DNA from: Planctomycetota bacterium
Lineage (GTDB): Bacteria; Planctomycetota; UBA1135; GCA-002686595
Length of the DNA stretch: 64,000 nucleotides
Assembly: GCA_029259655.1 (NCBI GenBank)
Contig: JAJDET010000376.1
Coordinates: 62,001 to 126,000, forward strand
Direction of reading: 5' to 3'
In this document: positions 1 to 6,451 of the stretch, piece by piece
Numbering within the stretch: position 1 is the stretch's first letter
Layout of the letters: every line of letters starts with the position of its first letter
Made by a program: the position numbers and the translations under genes
Notes under the pieces: generated by a model
The model's input: the letters and a program-made list of their open reading frames with translations, nothing else
Told to the model about the DNA's origin: nothing
The model's database searches: none

Positions 1-105
1 AGAGACCCTGTGCAGCTCGCCTACTGCGTCTACCGAGGATCGCATGGCAAGTGCGTGAAGCTTCTCCGCAGGGTCCTCGAGGCGATGGAGAACGCGGGGC
101 GGTAG
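1..105 (+). CDS. C-terminal end of an unidentified protein (cut by window edge)
   Basis: Frame 1 is open from base 1 and stops at TAG 103-105, giving 34 residues that end EAMENAGR. The last part looks like an amphipathic helix rich in Leu, Arg and Glu. The next gene is on the other strand and starts 230 bp away, so this tail ends a plus-strand unit in a convergent arrangement. No family can be assigned from so short a piece. Confidence 0.45.
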   Translation, partial: RDPVQLAYCVYRGSHGKCVKLLRRVLEAMENAGR

Positions 106-106
106 C

Positions 107-337
107 TCAACCCTTCCTGAGCACGGCGTCGAATACCGCACTGTCGCGCGCAGCTTGCAGGACGGCGCGCACCTCTTCGCGAGTGAGCGACTTGTCGTCC
201 TCGCCCCTCCAGCAGAGTCGGTAGGCTCTGTGCCCGTCGACAACGCCGCAGCTGACCACCGCGATTCCTCCGTAGTCCGGGTCCTTCAGAAGGCCTCTCT
301 TCACCAACGACTCGAGGCTGACTTCTTCTCTTGGCAT
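107..337 (-). CDS. Small hypothetical protein
   Basis: 76 residues starting MPREEVSLESL. I chose the ATG at 337 because AGGAAAGGAGCGAC lies directly upstream of it; a longer reading to 373 lacks such a site. The protein is charged, with a short beta-like centre (GGIAVVSCGVVDGHRAYRLCW) and a helical C-terminus (SLTREEVRAVLQAARDSAVF). It is the last gene of a leftward group that begins near 1.03 kb. No domain is recognised. Confidence 0.65.
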   Translation of the reverse strand: MPREEVSLESLVKRGLLKDPDYGGIAVVSCGVVDGHRAYRLCWRGEDDKSLTREEVRAVLQAARDSAVFDAVLRKG

Positions 338-406
338 GTCGCGCTCCTTTCCTGTTAGGCTGGCTGCAGACACCTCTGGGACGGCCTTTGCACAGGCCCT
401 TCTGAT

Positions 407-439
407 GGCCCTCCGGTTGCCGCCGGGGGGCCGTTTTTG
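407..439 (+). terminator. Rho-independent terminator (plus strand)
   Basis: A 10-bp GC stem (407-416 with 423-432, one G-T wobble), loop TTGCCG, followed by GTTTTTG. It reads as a terminator on the plus strand although its flanking genes are on the minus strand, so it probably stops rightward transcription from the gene at the left edge. Confidence 0.7.
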
Positions 440-440
440 T

Positions 441-731
441 TCATGCCTTTTGTAGCCACGTACCGCGGCCGTCTCGCGATCCGTCGGGCGGCCACCCGCG
501 CTTCATTCCTTCGTCGTGATCCACTGAAGTGAAGCGCAGATCGTCTTTTGCGATTCCGAATCCGGACATGGTGATACGCAGTCCCTTTGCTCGCCAGTTG
601 CGGTGAGGGGCGAGCCAGGAGTCCAGTGGCCGAGCCAGCTCTGCGGCCATGCGCTTCCCGTGCTGGCGGTTGTGGCACACCTCGACGATGTGCCATTCAC
701 CGAGCTCGTCTCTGATCTCGAGGACTCTCAT
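441..731 (-). CDS. Small hypothetical protein
   Basis: 96 residues starting MRVLEIRDELGEWHIVEVCHNRQ. The ATG at 731 overlaps the stop of the upstream gene as ATGA, so the two are translationally coupled. It contains a basic stretch with Trp and Arg (SWLAPHRNWRAKGLRITMSGFGI). The final residues (DGRGTWLQKA) are not conserved-looking. No known family recognised; nucleic-acid binding is only suggested by its basic character. Confidence 0.65.
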   Translation of the reverse strand: MRVLEIRDELGEWHIVEVCHNRQHGKRMAAELARPLDSWLAPHRNWRAKGLRITMSGFGIAKDDLRFTSVDHDEGMKRGWPPDGSRDGRGTWLQKA

Positions 732-934
732 ACCCTCATGTCGTTCGGCTTGACCTCGGTGACAGAGACGGAGAACACGTACTTGAGGCCGGGCTTGATC
801 TCGATGCGGTCGAGCACGCGCGCGCACATCTCTCCGAGAAGCTCGTGAATCTCTTGAGTGGGCTCCTCTTGGGACAGGCAGTCGTCGCCGTAGAGGTAGT
901 CCTTGATCGCCACCAGACGTTCTTGGTCGGTCAT
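728..934 (-). CDS. Small hypothetical protein
   Basis: 68 residues, MTDQERLVAIKDYLYGDDCLSQ..., acidic and helical at the N-terminus and beta-like at the C-terminus (GLKYVFSVSVTEVKPND). It starts 1 nt after the stop of the small membrane peptide upstream and ends in an ATGA overlap with the next gene, so it sits in the middle of a leftward operon. No family recognised. Confidence 0.7.
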   Translation of the reverse strand: MTDQERLVAIKDYLYGDDCLSQEEPTQEIHELLGEMCARVLDRIEIKPGLKYVFSVSVTEVKPNDMRV

Positions 935-935
935 G

Positions 936-1031
936 TCAGATGCGCTCCACGATGACGAGGACCACGAGGACGAGCAGTCCGAGAAGGACCGCGTTGCCCG
1001 CCCACATGGAGGACGAGGATTGTTCGGGCAT
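936..1031 (-). CDS. 31-residue single-span membrane peptide
   Basis: The reading frame MPEQSSSSMWAG... has a hydrophobic run (VLLGLLVLVVLVIV) from about residue 15 to 28 followed by ERI, the pattern of one transmembrane helix. The ATG lies only 5 nt after the -10 hexamer of the promoter at 1037-1064, so it would be read from a near-leaderless mRNA; the second Met at residue 9 is an alternative start. It is the first gene of the leftward operon 107-1031. A role in lysis, superinfection exclusion or membrane anchoring is possible but not shown. Confidence 0.5.
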   Translation of the reverse strand: MPEQSSSSMWAGNAVLLGLLVLVVLVIVERI

Positions 1032-1036
1032 CGCCT

Positions 1037-1064
1037 ATAGTACGGTGATCGCCGCTCACCACAA
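1037..1064 (-). promoter_or_regulatory. Promoter with dyad operator, leftward
   Basis: On the minus strand: TTGTGG, 16-bp spacer, TACTAT. The spacer ends in the dyad CGGCGATCACCG (plus-strand 1043-1054), which abuts the -10. It drives the 936-1031 membrane peptide and the genes behind it. Confidence 0.65.
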
Positions 1065-1067
1065 GGG

Positions 1068-1101
1068 GGAAGCCTCGAAGGGGTGGGCCCTCGAGGCTTC
1101 C
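1068..1101. other. Inverted repeat (11-bp stem)
   Basis: GGAAGCCTCGA at 1068-1078 pairs with 1091-1101 across a 12-nt loop. No T-run on either side, so it is not a standard terminator. It lies just upstream of the leftward promoter. Confidence 0.5.
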
Positions 1102-1498
1102 GTGGGAGTCCGCTTCCCTGGAGATCATCGGTGAAGGAGTCGGGAAGCTCTTGCCGCCACAGCAGCGTACCAGGAAAGGTGCGGGCCGGCCAGCCACGGT
1201 ACGTTCAGGGAACGGGCGTAGGCCGTAGGCCCACGATGAAGAATGGTTACGGGTGGTGCTCTTCGAACGGCCGGCCGACCCGCGGTTGAGAGGCTACCCA
1301 CAAATGGCCGGGATCACCGAGAAACAATTTTCTCGGAAAAGTGTAGTCACTTCGGCAATTCGGCCCCTATATGGGTAGAGAGCTGCACGCCCCACGGAGG
1401 CAAACTCTCGGTAGGTCAGCCGTCGCGCTTCGGCGCCGACGCATCTGCCGAGAGCCGGGAGCGAGCATAGGACGGTAAGACTGCGCGAATCTCCGCAG
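1102..1498. other. Non-coding interval
   Basis: About 400 bp without a convincing gene on either strand. It contains an 8-bp perfect hairpin at 1317-1336 (CCGAGAAA, loop CAAT, TTTCTCGG) preceded by CGGGATCACCG at 1309-1319, which resembles a one-base-shortened copy of the phage operator. The remaining sequence shows no gene, repeat array or tRNA. Confidence 0.5.
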
Positions 1499-1530
1499 AA
1501 GAGCCCCGAGGAATCATCCTCGGGGCTCTT
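1499..1530 (+). terminator. Strong hairpin terminator
   Basis: A perfect 14-bp stem (1499-1512 with 1517-1530), loop ATCA, flanked by AA and TT-rich sequence (CTCTTAT). It directly precedes the promoter at 1529-1557 and insulates it from upstream transcription. Confidence 0.8.
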
Positions 1531-1557
1531 CTCTTATCCGGTGATCGCCGCTACTAT
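1529..1557 (+). promoter_or_regulatory. Promoter with dyad operator, near-leaderless
   Basis: TTCTCT (weak -35), 17-bp spacer, TACTAT at 1552-1557. The operator CGGTGATCGCCG lies at 1539-1550. The -10 is followed by GGGGGA and then ATG, so the predicted +1 coincides with the start codon at 1564. Confidence 0.6.
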
Positions 1558-1563
1558 GGGGGA

Positions 1564-1773
1564 ATGTCAGATTCGACAGCGCCCTCCGCTACGTGCCTCC
1601 GCGTCAACTGCGGCAGGATCGTGCATTCGCGCGGGGTGTGTGTGTCGCACTACACGCAGGTGCTTCGGTGGATACAGAGGGGCGAGCTCGATGGGTGGTA
1701 CGAGGCCATCGAGAAAGGCCTCTGCGTCCGCTCCAAGTACCGCTCGCACCGGTGGCCCGATCCGAGGAGTTGA
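1564..1773 (+). CDS. Small zinc-finger-like protein
   Basis: 69 residues. The N-terminal half has CxxxxC (residues 11 and 16), then GVCVSHY, i.e. a C-x4-C...C-x2-H arrangement typical of small phage zinc-binding modules (the 'RGlCxxHY' type, also seen next to HNH nucleases). The C-terminal half is basic. The ATG sits 6 nt after the -10 TACTAT, so translation is likely leaderless or nearly so. Its stop overlaps the next start (TGATG). Likely a nucleic-acid-binding regulator; the family assignment rests on the Cys/His spacing only. Confidence 0.65.
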   Translation: MSDSTAPSATCLRVNCGRIVHSRGVCVSHYTQVLRWIQRGELDGWYEAIEKGLCVRSKYRSHRWPDPRS

Positions 1774-2564
1774 TGTCCGTGGATACAGACCCCCCTTTCC
1801 GCGTGTGCCGTCCGGGGCATTTGGTGTTCGGCCGTGTCCTCAAGAAGCCCGGGAGGCAGAAGCCGTTCTTCATGACCTACGTACAGCGCTACCCCGAGAC
1901 CATTCTCGACCTCGAGGATGTCGAGGAGATCCACGACGAGTGGCTCTGGCTGATCGCCATGACCGTGGCCTACAACACGCGGCTGGTCGGGGTGTCGAAG
2001 AAGGTGCGGGGCAGGTTCGAAAACAAGACTGCAAGCACCCCACAGGAGGTGCGGAGGATCGACGCGCCGCGACCAGAGCCCGCAGGCAGCGACGGCAGCC
2101 TCGTAGACCCTGCGGAACCTGTCTGGGATGGTCAGTCCACCAAAGCCAAGCGACGCCGGCGAGACGAGCGCTTCAAGGCGTCCGATCGGTCATATGCGCG
2201 TGGCCTCGCCGACGGAATCACCCGCGGGAGGAACGAGGGCAAGAGCTGGAGCGCCGGCCAGTCTACGGCCATGGGAAGGCTCAGGGCCAAGGTCGAGGGT
2301 TTGAAGGCTTCGGTCACCGACCACCAGCGAACGATCACCCGCCTGCGCGAGCTCCTCGATGAGCGAGATGCCCGGTTGATCGCAGTGGAGGGGCACGATC
2401 GCCCCTTCCGCGATGTGGCGGCGAGTATGCAGCGGAGGATCGACGCTCTCGAGGAGGAGAACGTTCGACTTCTCGAAGGTGGCCGGCCTGGGCCGCGCGT
2501 CGTCCGTCACGAGGTGCGTTCTGCAGCCAAGTGCACCGTCCTGCTCAAGAGGCTGAGGCGTTGA
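1773..2564 (+). CDS. Hypothetical coiled-coil protein
   Basis: 263 residues, start ATG 1773 chosen for the TGATG overlap with the upstream stop. The N-terminal third has a compact region with many aromatic residues (RPGHLVFGRVLKKPGRQKPFFMTYVQRYPETI...). A Pro/Arg-rich linker with a basic KAKRRRRDERFK patch follows at about residue 127, then a long heptad-like region (about 160-240: MGRLRAKVEGLKASVTDHQ, TRLRELLDER, RRIDALEEENVRLLEGG). This points to an oligomeric, possibly DNA-associated protein. Its stop overlaps the TTG start of the next gene. No family recognised. Confidence 0.7.
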   Translation: MSVDTDPPFRVCRPGHLVFGRVLKKPGRQKPFFMTYVQRYPETILDLEDVEEIHDEWLWLIAMTVAYNTRLVGVSKKVRGRFENKTASTPQEVRRIDAPRPEPAGSDGSLVDPAEPVWDGQSTKAKRRRRDERFKASDRSYARGLADGITRGRNEGKSWSAGQSTAMGRLRAKVEGLKASVTDHQRTITRLRELLDERDARLIAVEGHDRPFRDVAASMQRRIDALEEENVRLLEGGRPGPRVVRHEVRSAAKCTVLLKRLRR

Positions 2565-3022
2565 TCTGCAAAAAGCACGTGTGGAAGATGATCGGCGTTC
2601 GCTCTTGCGCCCGGGACAAGCCGACCGAGTGGATCGATTGGTGCCGTACGTGCGGATCGATCCGCACCGAGCGGGTGTCCGCAGCGGGGCGGATGCGGCG
2701 AGAGATCCGGCTCTCCGATCCGGCGATCGACGCAGTAGTCGATCCTGCACCCACCGACCGCGTTGAGGCGATTCAGGGGCCGTGGAGGAGCCGGATCGAG
2801 TCCGTGTCCACGTCGGCTGGACATGAGCACGTCACGGACGCGGAGAAGGCCTCAGCAATACGAGTGATCGGAGAGATGATCGGCGCAGGGGCCCCCCAGC
2901 CGAGGATCTACTCGCTCCCGCTCGGCGGCCTCCTCGCCGAGTGGGACTTCGGCGAGGTGGAGCTCCGCGCCCAGTTCGTGGGGGGCGACGTGCGGCTGGC
3001 CACTCTCCGGGTGTGCTCATGA
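2561..3022 (+). CDS. Hypothetical zinc-ribbon protein
   Basis: 153 residues from TTG 2561, which overlaps the preceding stop (TTGA) and has GAGGCTGAGG upstream; an ATG 30 nt earlier is possible. The N-terminal region shows CKKHVWKMIGVRSC and then WCRTCGSIRTERV, a Cys/His set plus CxxC compatible with a zinc ribbon. The C-terminal part contains a short beta-rich segment (AEWDFGEVELRAQFVGGDVRLATLRV). Third gene of the unit beginning at 1564. Function unknown. Confidence 0.6.
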   Translation: MICKKHVWKMIGVRSCARDKPTEWIDWCRTCGSIRTERVSAAGRMRREIRLSDPAIDAVVDPAPTDRVEAIQGPWRSRIESVSTSAGHEHVTDAEKASAIRVIGEMIGAGAPQPRIYSLPLGGLLAEWDFGEVELRAQFVGGDVRLATLRVCS

Positions 3023-3024
3023 TC

Positions 3025-3053
3025 GTGACAGGAACGGCTCGAGTGAGTAGAAT
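3025..3053 (+). promoter_or_regulatory. Sigma70-like promoter
   Basis: GTGACA, 17-bp spacer, TAGAAT. The -10 is flanked by the inverted repeat GTGAG/CTCAC and the first ATG lies 8 nt after it, another near-leaderless arrangement. It lacks the CGGNGATCNCCG dyad. Confidence 0.5.
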
Positions 3054-3061
3054 TCCTCACC

Positions 3062-3403
3062 ATGATGCTGACCGCCCCGATCCACACGCCCGCCGCCGGG
3101 ATGGCTGCCGGGCCGCACACAGACACCAGCGGCCACGACACGAATTGCGCCGTAGCCTACGCCGACGATCCCTTCCAGCCGCAGGAGAAGGACGGCGGCG
3201 ACGACTACTTCCGCGAGGAGGAGCGGGTCGAGAACCAGGAGCTCTGGAAGGAGCGGGAGCGTTGCAGATCGCGGAGCCGCATCGCGGCCTACCGCAAGAT
3301 GCTCAGCCTTGTGGTGCCGCTGGCGCCGCCGGGATGGGCCATTTCAAGGAAGCTGCTGCCCGGTCGGCGGCGGGCCTCATTCGAAAAAGCCCCCCGCAGC
3401 TGA
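3062..3403 (+). CDS. Hypothetical acidic/helical protein
   Basis: 113 residues starting MMLTAPIHTPAAG. The centre is strongly acidic and helical (FREEERVENQELWKERERCRSRSRIAAYRKM), followed by a hydrophobic-aromatic segment (LSLVVPLAPPGWAIS) and a basic tail. There is no Shine-Dalgarno, but a -10 box TAGAAT ends 8 nt before the first ATG, so a near-leaderless transcript is likely. No known domain. Confidence 0.55.
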   Translation: MMLTAPIHTPAAGMAAGPHTDTSGHDTNCAVAYADDPFQPQEKDGGDDYFREEERVENQELWKERERCRSRSRIAAYRKMLSLVVPLAPPGWAISRKLLPGRRRASFEKAPRS

Positions 3404-3455
3404 CTTCGGCGAAGGTAGGATACTTCGGCAATCACGCTTACCGGAGACTCTTCCC

Positions 3456-3854
3456 ATGATTCGAATCGTCGGACTGTTCCTCATCCTCGGCCTGTGCGCC
3501 GTCCCCATGGGCTGCCAAGCGACCGCGGTCGCCGGCTCCCTGGCCCAAGCCACCCTCGATCCCTATGTCATCTCGGTCCACGGCGCCGCCGACGGCCACG
3601 TGTGGGTCAACGCACGAGTTCTCGCGATCGACGCCGGCGTGTCAGCCGAGCTGTTCATCTACGACTCGAGGGACATGCGGGAGCTCTTCAAGAAGACCTT
3701 CGAAAAGGAGGTCGGCCAGAGGGCCTACGAGCTCGTATTCAGACCCGACGCCGGCGGCGAAGGTGAGCCCCCAGCTGTGGAGGTCATCTCGATTCCCTGG
3801 GAGCGCGCGCGGGAGGTGATCCCGCAGCTGCCCCCGACCACTCCGGAGACCTGA
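3456..3854 (+). CDS. Putative lipoprotein
   Basis: 132 residues from ATG 3456, with GGAG 9 nt upstream. The N-terminus is a hydrophobic signal (IVGLFLILGLCAVP) ending MGCQ, a plausible lipobox with Cys at residue 20. The mature part is about 110 residues and beta-rich with an acidic end. It is followed 2 nt later by another exported protein, so the pair probably acts at the host cell envelope, perhaps in superinfection exclusion. That role is inferred from export alone. Confidence 0.65.
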   Translation: MIRIVGLFLILGLCAVPMGCQATAVAGSLAQATLDPYVISVHGAADGHVWVNARVLAIDAGVSAELFIYDSRDMRELFKKTFEKEVGQRAYELVFRPDAGGEGEPPAVEVISIPWERAREVIPQLPPTTPET

Positions 3855-3856
3855 CC

Positions 3857-4363
3857 ATGATCCGCACCCTGATCCTCACGGCGCTGTTCGTCATCTTGGC
3901 CTCGCCGGCTGCGAGCCAGCAGCAAAACACCCCCTCGGGGAGCATGTGGCTCGACGAATGCTGGACGGCGCCCACCTACGGGTGCGCGTTCGTGGGATCA
4001 GGGGCTCCGTACCCGATCTACCATCCCGTCTCGGGGACCAACGGTTGGATCACGCCGGTGATCGGCGGCCAGGGGGCCTACGCCTTCGAGATCTGGGCCG
4101 CGGCCGGCTTGCCGATCTCCGGCAACATCAGCACGCCGATCGGGTCCGTGGACCTCGATCCGAGCACCGCGGTCAGGGCCGTGTGCGGCAGCCTGATAGA
4201 CCCGTGCCTCACCACCGTAGGCTGCTCGTCCCTGGCCCCGTGGATGTTCTCCATCGCGATCCCCTACGTCGCGCCCATCCTGCTCACGACCATGCAGACG
4301 ATCGTCTTCGATCCGGCGGCGCCGACTGGGGCTGTTCTCACAGGGGCCGTGGGAGTAGGGTAG
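3857..4363 (+). CDS. Secreted hypothetical protein
   Basis: 168 residues with a clear Sec signal peptide (MIRTLILTALFVILASPAASQ, cleavage near ASQ). The mature part is Gly/Pro/aromatic-rich with four Cys residues in the centre and ends in a hydrophobic beta-like segment (TTMQTIVFDPAAPTGAVLTGAV). That end resembles C-termini of many host-type secreted beta-sandwich proteins, so it may have been acquired from a host. It is co-transcribed with the lipoprotein 2 nt upstream. Confidence 0.6.
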   Translation: MIRTLILTALFVILASPAASQQQNTPSGSMWLDECWTAPTYGCAFVGSGAPYPIYHPVSGTNGWITPVIGGQGAYAFEIWAAAGLPISGNISTPIGSVDLDPSTAVRAVCGSLIDPCLTTVGCSSLAPWMFSIAIPYVAPILLTTMQTIVFDPAAPTGAVLTGAVGVG

Positions 4364-4368
4364 GGCTA

Positions 4369-4387
4369 TCCCGCTCCGATAGCGGGA
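4369..4387. terminator. Hairpin after the exported-protein pair
   Basis: Seven-bp stem TCCCGCT/AGCGGGA with loop CCGAT, 5 nt after the stop at 4363. There is no T-run, so termination efficiency is uncertain. It lies between convergent genes. Confidence 0.4.
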
Positions 4388-4499
4388 CTGTGCCTCGGGG
4401 GCCTGCCCGGTCCCCTGGCGGCAACCTGAAGGACGAATGAGCCGGAAGGCCCGCCGACATCAAGAGCCTCGACGCTTGGCGCGCCGGGGTTCTTCACTT

Positions 4500-4517
4500 G
4501 CTGCAGGCTCCTGCAGC
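4500..4517 (-). terminator. Hairpin just after the leftward HTH gene
   Basis: Perfect 8-bp stem GCTGCAGG/CCTGCAGC with a 2-nt loop, immediately downstream (minus strand) of the stop at 4518. No T-run follows. Confidence 0.4.
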
Positions 4518-4802
4518 TCAGGCGCGGATGGCCATCTTGCGCGGCCGGCCCTTCCGCCGCGGCGCCCAGGCTTTGGCCGCTTCGGGCCTCACGCCGATGC
4601 AGACGATCTTCTGCTTCGCCCCCATGACGTACACCTCGGCGGGCAGGATGCCGGCTTCGATCGCGTTGAGGACGGTCTGCGGATGGGCGTCGTGGAGCTC
4701 GGCGACGGCTGCTGGTGAGAGGAGGGCGGTCCGACCTCGAATGGTCGGTGACGGCCCTGCCAGCGTCTTTTTCAGGCGCTCGGAGTCGCTGATTTCGGTC
4801 AA
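4518..4802 (-). CDS. Helix-turn-helix DNA-binding protein
   Basis: 94 residues from TTG 4802, which has GGGGAG 8 nt upstream; an ATG at 4862 (114 aa) is possible but overlaps the -10 box of the upstream dyad promoter. The centre LLSPAAVAELHDAHPQTVLNAIEAG reads as a helix-turn-helix of excisionase/MerR type, followed by a beta-hairpin wing and a basic tail with an AT-hook-like core (RRKGRPRK). It is paralogous to the protein at 22244-22453. It lies behind a copy of the phage operator, so autoregulation is plausible. Candidate regulator of the dyad regulon. Confidence 0.6.
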   Translation of the reverse strand: MTEISDSERLKKTLAGPSPTIRGRTALLSPAAVAELHDAHPQTVLNAIEAGILPAEVYVMGAKQKIVCIGVRPEAAKAWAPRRKGRPRKMAIRA

Positions 4803-4860
4803 GGGTGTGTCTCCCCAGAGGTCCCGTGATGTGCGGTCACCGAAGGCGACCTTCGAAACC

Positions 4861-4888
4861 ATAATACGGGGATCAGCGAATCAAGGAA
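4861..4888 (-). promoter_or_regulatory. Putative dyad promoter of the HTH gene
   Basis: On the minus strand the dyad variant CGCTGATCCCCG (plus 4867-4878) abuts TATTAT (plus 4861-4866). The -35 is poor (TTCCTT at 16 bp spacing). Placement in front of the HTH gene suggests autoregulation. Confidence 0.4.
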
Positions 4889-4892
4889 GGAA

Positions 4893-5108
4893 TCATCTCC
4901 GGGCAGTCCATCGACGATCGCACTTGAGACAGACTCTCATCTTCTGATCGGTGATGCCGTGCCAGCGATACCAGTGGGGGGACATGCCCTCTTCGGGTCT
5001 CGCCCACCAGGGGAGATGGAAGGTGCAGCACCGCGCTACCACGAGCCACCTGAGGACCATGTGTAGGAGCGCCAGGAGTTCGGCGCGGGAGCCTCGCCAG
5101 CTCCTCAT
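4893..5108 (-). CDS. Small zinc-binding-like protein
   Basis: 71 residues from ATG 5108, or 55 from the Met at 5060; neither has a good ribosome site. The C-terminus SPHWYRWHGITDQKMRVCLKCDRRWTARR combines His/Trp with CxxC, resembling short phage zinc-ribbon proteins. The region upstream is hydrophobic with two adjacent Cys. It is the last gene of the leftward group that starts at 6.06 kb. Real coding is likely but not certain. Confidence 0.45.
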   Translation of the reverse strand: MRSWRGSRAELLALLHMVLRWLVVARCCTFHLPWWARPEEGMSPHWYRWHGITDQKMRVCLKCDRRWTARR

Positions 5109-5124
5109 TGGCGGTGGCGAGCAG

Positions 5125-5403
5125 TCATTGGGGTGGGGGCCTGAATCGCTGGAGCTCGGTCTCGAGGTGGAAGATCCTACGCCGAAGACGTCTCTCCACC
5201 AGCGCGTGCAGGATCGGGATCGTCATGTCCGGTGGGCGCCTCCACCACCCCAACCTCATCTGGAGCCACAGGATCTGTACTTCGGCGAGCGGGCCGACGA
5301 AGTCCAGACGAAAGCTCACCGCCACCGTTAGTGCCGGCGACCAGACCACCGCCGCCACGAATCGGCGCGGGTGAGTCGGCGGAGTTGGTCCCAGATCCGA
5401 CAT
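5125..5403 (-). CDS. Small possible membrane protein
   Basis: 92 residues. ATG 5403 has a strong Shine-Dalgarno (GAGGAGG, 5 nt upstream). A moderately hydrophobic stretch spans about residues 15-50 (FVAAVVWSPALTVAVSF...VQILWLQM), followed by a basic amphipathic tail (ALVERRLRRRIFHLETELQRF). It overlaps the 3' part of the upstream gene in another frame by 227 bp, which is unusual. The strong ribosome site argues that this frame is used. Confidence 0.5.
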   Translation of the reverse strand: MSDLGPTPPTHPRRFVAAVVWSPALTVAVSFRLDFVGPLAEVQILWLQMRLGWWRRPPDMTIPILHALVERRLRRRIFHLETELQRFRPPPQ

Positions 5404-5788
5404 GTGCCCTCCTCAACGCGTTGCGCAGACCTTCCAGGTGCGCGTGTTTTGCGGCGTACGCCTCAACTTCATCGGTATGCTCTGAAGCAAACACGTGACA
5501 CTTCCCGTCCCAGACGTTGACCGTCCATCTGGCATCAAGGGGACGATGGACGACCACGACGAGATGTTCTGATTCGCGGTAGAGCTCGTTGGAGAGGCGC
5601 GCGCGCAACTCACCGAGGATGCCGTGAACGATCCGCTTCGAAGCGCTGCCGATCCCCACAGCCGTGATCGGGCCGTGCGAATCGATGGCGCATCTAAGGT
5701 ACCCCGTCACTTGTCTGCGTAGCCAGCGATTAAACGGCTCCTCGCCTTCTCGAGGGGGTTGGTGTGCTCTGGAAGTATCGTCAGTCAC
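5177..5788 (-). CDS. Hypothetical protein with disordered tail
   Basis: 203 residues from GTG 5788, chosen because AAGGAG lies 7 nt upstream and the start overlaps the previous stop (GTGACTGA). Residues 1-130 look folded (RWLRRQVTGYLRCAIDSHGP, IVHGILGELRARLSNELY, VVVHRPLDARWTVNVWDG); after about residue 135 it becomes Gly/Ala/Pro/Asp-rich. That tail is the part overlapped by the 92-residue gene in another frame, so the true end could differ if a frameshift is involved. Family unknown. Confidence 0.55.
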   Translation of the reverse strand: MTDDTSRAHQPPREGEEPFNRWLRRQVTGYLRCAIDSHGPITAVGIGSASKRIVHGILGELRARLSNELYRESEHLVVVVHRPLDARWTVNVWDGKCHVFASEHTDEVEAYAAKHAHLEGLRNALRRAHVGSGTNSADSPAPIRGGGGLVAGTNGGGELSSGLRRPARRSTDPVAPDEVGVVEAPTGHDDPDPARAGGETSSA

Positions 5789-6065
5789 TGGTCTGCTCCT
5801 TGAGCTCATTCGACTCCGCTTGTCGCTTCAGGGCGATCCAGAGAACGAGTATGCCGCGCACTATCATGGCGTGTTCCGAGTTCGGTCCGCCGTCACCTGG
5901 GTTCATCGTGAGGAGCCCCCCGATGAGGAACCCGACGTGAGGCTGGTCCTCAACGAGTTCGTCGAGGAGCTCGAGGCCTTCCACCTCCTCGTCTCCGTTG
6001 ATCAGATGGCCCACCTTTTCGAGGGTGGCGCGAGAGATCACGGGCATCTTGGATTCGGAACCCAT
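5781..6065 (-). CDS. Hypothetical small protein
   Basis: 94 residues, MGSESKMPVISRATLEKVGHL..., with an acidic helical N-terminal half and a C-terminal hydrophobic stretch (MIVRGILVLWIALKRQ). The ATG at 6065 is preceded by GAGGGG, and before that by the -10 TACAGT, so the mRNA would start at or next to the start codon. A second Met at 6047 is possible. It begins the leftward group 4893-6065. Function unknown. Confidence 0.6.
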   Translation of the reverse strand: MGSESKMPVISRATLEKVGHLINGDEEVEGLELLDELVEDQPHVGFLIGGLLTMNPGDGGPNSEHAMIVRGILVLWIALKRQAESNELKEQTSD

Positions 6066-6071
6066 CCCCTC

Positions 6072-6099
6072 ACTGTACGGCGATTACCGCAAAGCACAA
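6072..6099 (-). promoter_or_regulatory. Promoter with dyad operator, near-leaderless
   Basis: Minus strand: TTGTGC, 16-bp spacer, TACAGT, then 6 nt (GAGGGG) and ATG. The spacer contains the dyad variant CGGTAATCGCCG next to the -10. Confidence 0.65.
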
Positions 6100-6109
6100 G
6101 GGGGCTGGG

Positions 6110-6451
6110 TTAGAGCGCGCCGGCGGGCTGCCGGTCACGGAGGCGCAGGTAGATTCGCCTGAGGCAGTCCATGCGGTGCTCGAGGGCCTTCTTCCGGCTC
6201 GCCAGGGAGGCCGCGTAGGCCTGGATGTCCCTGGGGTCGTCGGTGAGCCAGAACCCCGCGGGGCCCGAGACCACGGGCACGCCCATTTGGTTCAGGGCCT
6301 GCATGGTCTTGCGGATGTCGTGGTCGGACGCTCGGATGCTCACGAGCGCTCGGAGCTCGGCCGAGGTCTTCGCGAGCTCGAGGCCGTGGCCCAAGATGCC
6401 TTGCAGCTCCGTAGCGAGCACCGGGTTGTAGTCGTACTCTGGCCTGGGCAT
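6110..6451 (-). CDS. Winged-helix DNA-binding protein
   Basis: 113 residues; ATG 6451 has TGGAGG upstream. Residues about 25-75 (SAELRALVSIRASDHDIRKTMQALNQMGVPVVSGPAGFWLTDDPRDI) match the winged-helix pattern in which a recognition helix (IRKTMQALNQMG) is followed by a short wing around GPAGFWLT. The C-terminal helix (AYAASLASRKKALEHRMDCLRRIYLRL) probably dimerises. A candidate repressor or activator for the dyad promoters. Transcribed leftward; its own promoter is not clear. Confidence 0.65.
   Translation of the reverse strand: MPRPEYDYNPVLATELQGILGHGLELAKTSAELRALVSIRASDHDIRKTMQALNQMGVPVVSGPAGFWLTDDPRDIQAYAASLASRKKALEHRMDCLRRIYLRLRDRQPAGAL

Noticed and set aside
1541-2362. A 273-codon frame overlapping the zinc-finger and coiled-coil genes
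   Set aside because: Arg/Ala/Pro-rich shadow; the other frames have matching start-stop overlaps and motif content.
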